Shown one piece after another: positions 62,167 to 64,000 of a DNA stretch of 64,000 bases. This stretch comes from Thermoanaerobaculia bacterium. GTDB lineage: Bacteria; Acidobacteriota; Thermoanaerobaculia; UBA5066. The DNA is taken from contig JAJVIN010000001.1 in assembly GCA_022071945.1 (NCBI GenBank), positions 186,001-250,000 of the forward strand, read 5' to 3'. Position 1 is the first letter of the stretch, and every line of letters starts with the position of its first letter. Both the position numbers and the translations under genes were made by a program. A model generated the notes under the pieces. That model made no database searches and was not told the DNA's origin. It saw nothing but the letters and a program-made list of their open reading frames with translations.

Positions 62167-63789
62167 TCAGAACTTGAAGTTGCCGTCGCTTCGAGAAACG
62201 GAGGATCCGCACGTCCCGGGCGTCGTGAACTCGCGATTCCCGCTGGGAGTCGCCTGGTTGCTCTCCCAGACCGCGGTTGACCCGTTGAACTTCACGTACT
62301 TGTACTGGACCGCCTTGCCCGCCGGGACCGCCACGGTGCCGCTCCAGGTGGCGTTGGAACCGGTGCCCTGGATCGTCAGCTTGAAGCTGGCGGCAGGGCT
62401 CCAGTTGCCGAGCGAGGTCTGGTTGCCGACGACGTAGAGGCTCTGACCCCAGCTCGTGTTCGCGTTGGCGATCGTGAAGGTGACGTTGACGTTGCAGACC
62501 GGGGCCGACCCCTTCGTCCACACCGCGTAGTTCGTCCCCGAGGCCTTGAGAGTCCAGCCCGTGCCCGGATTCCAGTCATTCGGCCCGATCTTCATGGCGA
62601 CCTGGTTGACCGTTCCGGTGATGATGGCGGCGTAGAGCCCGTTCTGGGCCGCCTGGATCGACACCGCCGAGGTCGAGGTGATCCCGGCCGCCTTGCGCAC
62701 GTCGATGAGGGCCTTGACGGAGGAACGGAGGCCCCAGTCGTAGACGTGCGGCCAGTAGACCGTCGGGATTCCCGGGTGCGTCAGGATGTAGGCATAGCCC
62801 GGGAGGACGGAACTGCACGGAACCGGCCAGTGGTTCTGCCCGTTACCACAGGTCTCGGACGGGCCGGTGTCGTGGTTGTCGACGAACGTGACGGACTTCT
62901 GGGGCCACCAGCCGATGGCACCGGCGGGCTTTCCCGCGCCGTCGCGAAGCCGCCAGTACTCGTTGTAGGCCAGAGCCTGATTCAGCAGGCCCTTGGTCGT
63001 GAAGTCGAAGGCCGCGCACGTGCCAGCCGTGCCGTCGATGTAGTTCATCAGGAGCTGCCGGTGGGCGTCGACGTTGTTGTAGTCGAGATTGGTCCAGACC
63101 TCTCCCACGCAGAAGTCGGGGCTCCACGCATCGTGGTAGACCTTCGCGTACGAGGGGGCATAGCCCTTCGAGTAGTCGTAGCGAATGCCGGAGAAGCCCG
63201 CGGCCTTCAGCTTCGTCGACATCCACGTCTTGAGGCTGTCCTGGACGAACGTCTGGCTGTGGTCGATGTCACGGGCCGCCGAGTAGCCATCACCCGAGTC
63301 GCCGTTGCCGCAGCGCCCGGTCCACTCGTCGTTATTCACCACCGACCGGCAATCCCACGCGGGGTTGGTGAAGTCCGCCCAGTTCGACGTCCCGACACGG
63401 TGGTTGATGACGATGTCGGCGATCGACTTGATTCCCTGGCCGTTCAGAGCCGAGATCGCGCTCTTGAGTTGCGCCTCGGTCCCGTACTTGGAATCGAGCA
63501 GGTTCAGCTGGCGCGGCAGGTAACCCTCGGCCGACGCCGCATCACTCGGCGGCGGGAACCAGACGTGCGTGATCCCCAGGTCCTTCATGTCCGAGGCCTT
63601 CGCGTTCACCTTGTCATACCAGGTGTAGCCGTAGGCCGAGGAGTTCCAGTGGAACCCCTGCATCACGATGGCCGTGCTGGCCGTGTTCTGCTGCGTGGCC
63701 GCAAGGGCCGAAGGCGCCACCAGGACGCCCGCCGCCCCCAGGACGGCCACCACCGCGATCGCGAGTCTCTTGAAGGTCGTGCTGCTCAT
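62167..63789 (-). CDS. amyA: Secreted alpha-amylase, plant-type GH13_6-like, with CBM20
   Basis: A 540-residue enzyme from the ATG at 63789 (GAGGGA upstream); an upstream extension is not signal-like. The signal peptide has [20 protein letters not shown]. The GH13 regions occur in order: [19 protein letters not shown] (nucleophile Asp), VGEVW (acid/base Glu), [10 protein letters not shown]. The sequence pattern ([35 protein letters not shown]) follows plant alpha-amylases of GH13_6. A C-terminal CBM20 starch-binding domain starts near [12 protein letters not shown] and ends with TTPGTCG. Degrades external starch; a LacI-type palindrome lies upstream. Confidence 0.93.
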   Translation of the reverse strand: MSSTTFKRLAIAVVAVLGAAGVLVAPSALAATQQNTASTAIVMQGFHWNSSAYGYTWYDKVNAKASDMKDLGITHVWFPPPSDAASAEGYLPRQLNLLDSKYGTEAQLKSAISALNGQGIKSIADIVINHRVGTSNWADFTNPAWDCRSVVNNDEWTGRCGNGDSGDGYSAARDIDHSQTFVQDSLKTWMSTKLKAAGFSGIRYDYSKGYAPSYAKVYHDAWSPDFCVGEVWTNLDYNNVDAHRQLLMNYIDGTAGTCAAFDFTTKGLLNQALAYNEYWRLRDGAGKPAGAIGWWPQKSVTFVDNHDTGPSETCGNGQNHWPVPCSSVLPGYAYILTHPGIPTVYWPHVYDWGLRSSVKALIDVRKAAGITSTSAVSIQAAQNGLYAAIITGTVNQVAMKIGPNDWNPGTGWTLKASGTNYAVWTKGSAPVCNVNVTFTIANANTSWGQSLYVVGNQTSLGNWSPAASFKLTIQGTGSNATWSGTVAVPAGKAVQYKYVKFNGSTAVWESNQATPSGNREFTTPGTCGSSVSRSDGNFKF

Positions 63790-63836
63790 ACGTCGTGTTC
63801 CCTCTTTCAGTGATGTGAGAAGCACGGCCCATGCCA

Positions 63837-63846
63837 GCGTTAACGC
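63837..63846. promoter_or_regulatory. Candidate LacI-family operator upstream of the amylase
   Basis: GCGTTAACGC is a perfect 10-bp palindrome with the central form used by LacI/MalR/CcpA-type sugar regulators, 48 bases before the amylase ATG. Upstream, 63855-63900 is unusually AT-rich and probably contains the promoter; no single -35/-10 pair stands out. No gene is visible between 63790 and 64000. Confidence 0.4.
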
Positions 63847-64000
63847 GCTTTCGATTTTCTCGTATCTAACTGAAATCCAACTATTTATTATCAATCATAC
63901 CGACGGCACGATCGCGAAACTCCTGACCCGTTCCAGGAATCGACCCATCTTGTGGGTTCACAACTGACCCATCACATCGGGTCTACGGCCGGGAATGTGC

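Noticed and set aside
62746-63813. 355-codon plus-strand frame
   Set aside because: Opposite the amylase gene; Arg/Val-rich shadow without a domain.

Overview
GC-rich bacterial chromosome segment, roughly 65-70% G+C outside one island. Gene content suggests a heterotrophic, Gram-negative-type soil or sediment bacterium, most like Acidobacteriota: PknB-type kinases fused to sensor or TPR regions, a Reg_prop hybrid histidine kinase, an M2 peptidase, a TPR/FGE-like protein, LPS-kinase-like and ArnT-like envelope enzymes, ECF/anti-sigma/Spy genes and a complete beta-oxidation operon. The phylum is an inference from gene families. No rRNA is present; there is one tRNA, Arg(CCU).

The centrepiece is a co-oriented minus-strand defence operon at 17003->2742. 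In transcription order it encodes an HTH-SNF2 helicase with a C-terminal DUF3883/ExK nuclease-like domain, a DUF5677 protein, a Pycsar pair (membrane effector PycTM and class III nucleotide cyclase PycC), a DUF1156 adenine DNA methylase, an ABC-type AAA ATPase, a small TOPRIM-like protein and a DUF499 ATPase. The helicase, methylase and DUF499 genes match the helicase-methylase-ATPase (Hma-like) arrangement. The Pycsar pair sits inside it and is locked to the methylase gene by an 8-bp overlap; the ATPase/TOPRIM pair is a third nested module. The island lies between a CoA-binding-protein gene and a transglutaminase gene. Matching direct repeats (2690-2737 and 17197-17337) that include the 3' end of the CoA-binding gene bound it, as expected for insertion. 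One good sigma70-type promoter, apparently giving a leaderless GTG-start mRNA, drives it, with palindromes where the helicase's own HTH could bind.

Right of the island: a CoA-binding protein, an orphan NMT1-like solute-binding protein, cystathionine beta-synthase, a large secreted nuclease, a Ser/Thr kinase with FlgO/TolB-like and TPR regions, and an MBL hydrolase. Next comes a fatty-acid operon (TetR, thiolase, FadB-like, acyl-CoA dehydrogenase) with a near-consensus FadR-type operator over the TetR start codon. A second Ser/Thr kinase, an FGE-like TPR protein, a DHH phosphoesterase, a hybrid histidine kinase paired with a PleD-like diguanylate cyclase, and a long-chain acyl-CoA synthetase follow.

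The last third holds a divergent SDR, an 18-bp hairpin-forming minisatellite in front of a BMP-type nucleoside ABC transporter (four genes), an ECF sigma/anti-sigma/Spy operon, an ArnT-like transferase with an LPS-kinase-like protein, a zinc-ribbon protein, tRNA-Arg, an M2 peptidase, an ACT protein, acetyl-CoA synthetase and a plant-type (GH13_6-like) secreted alpha-amylase with a CBM20. Several large open frames opposite these genes are shadows and are left out.
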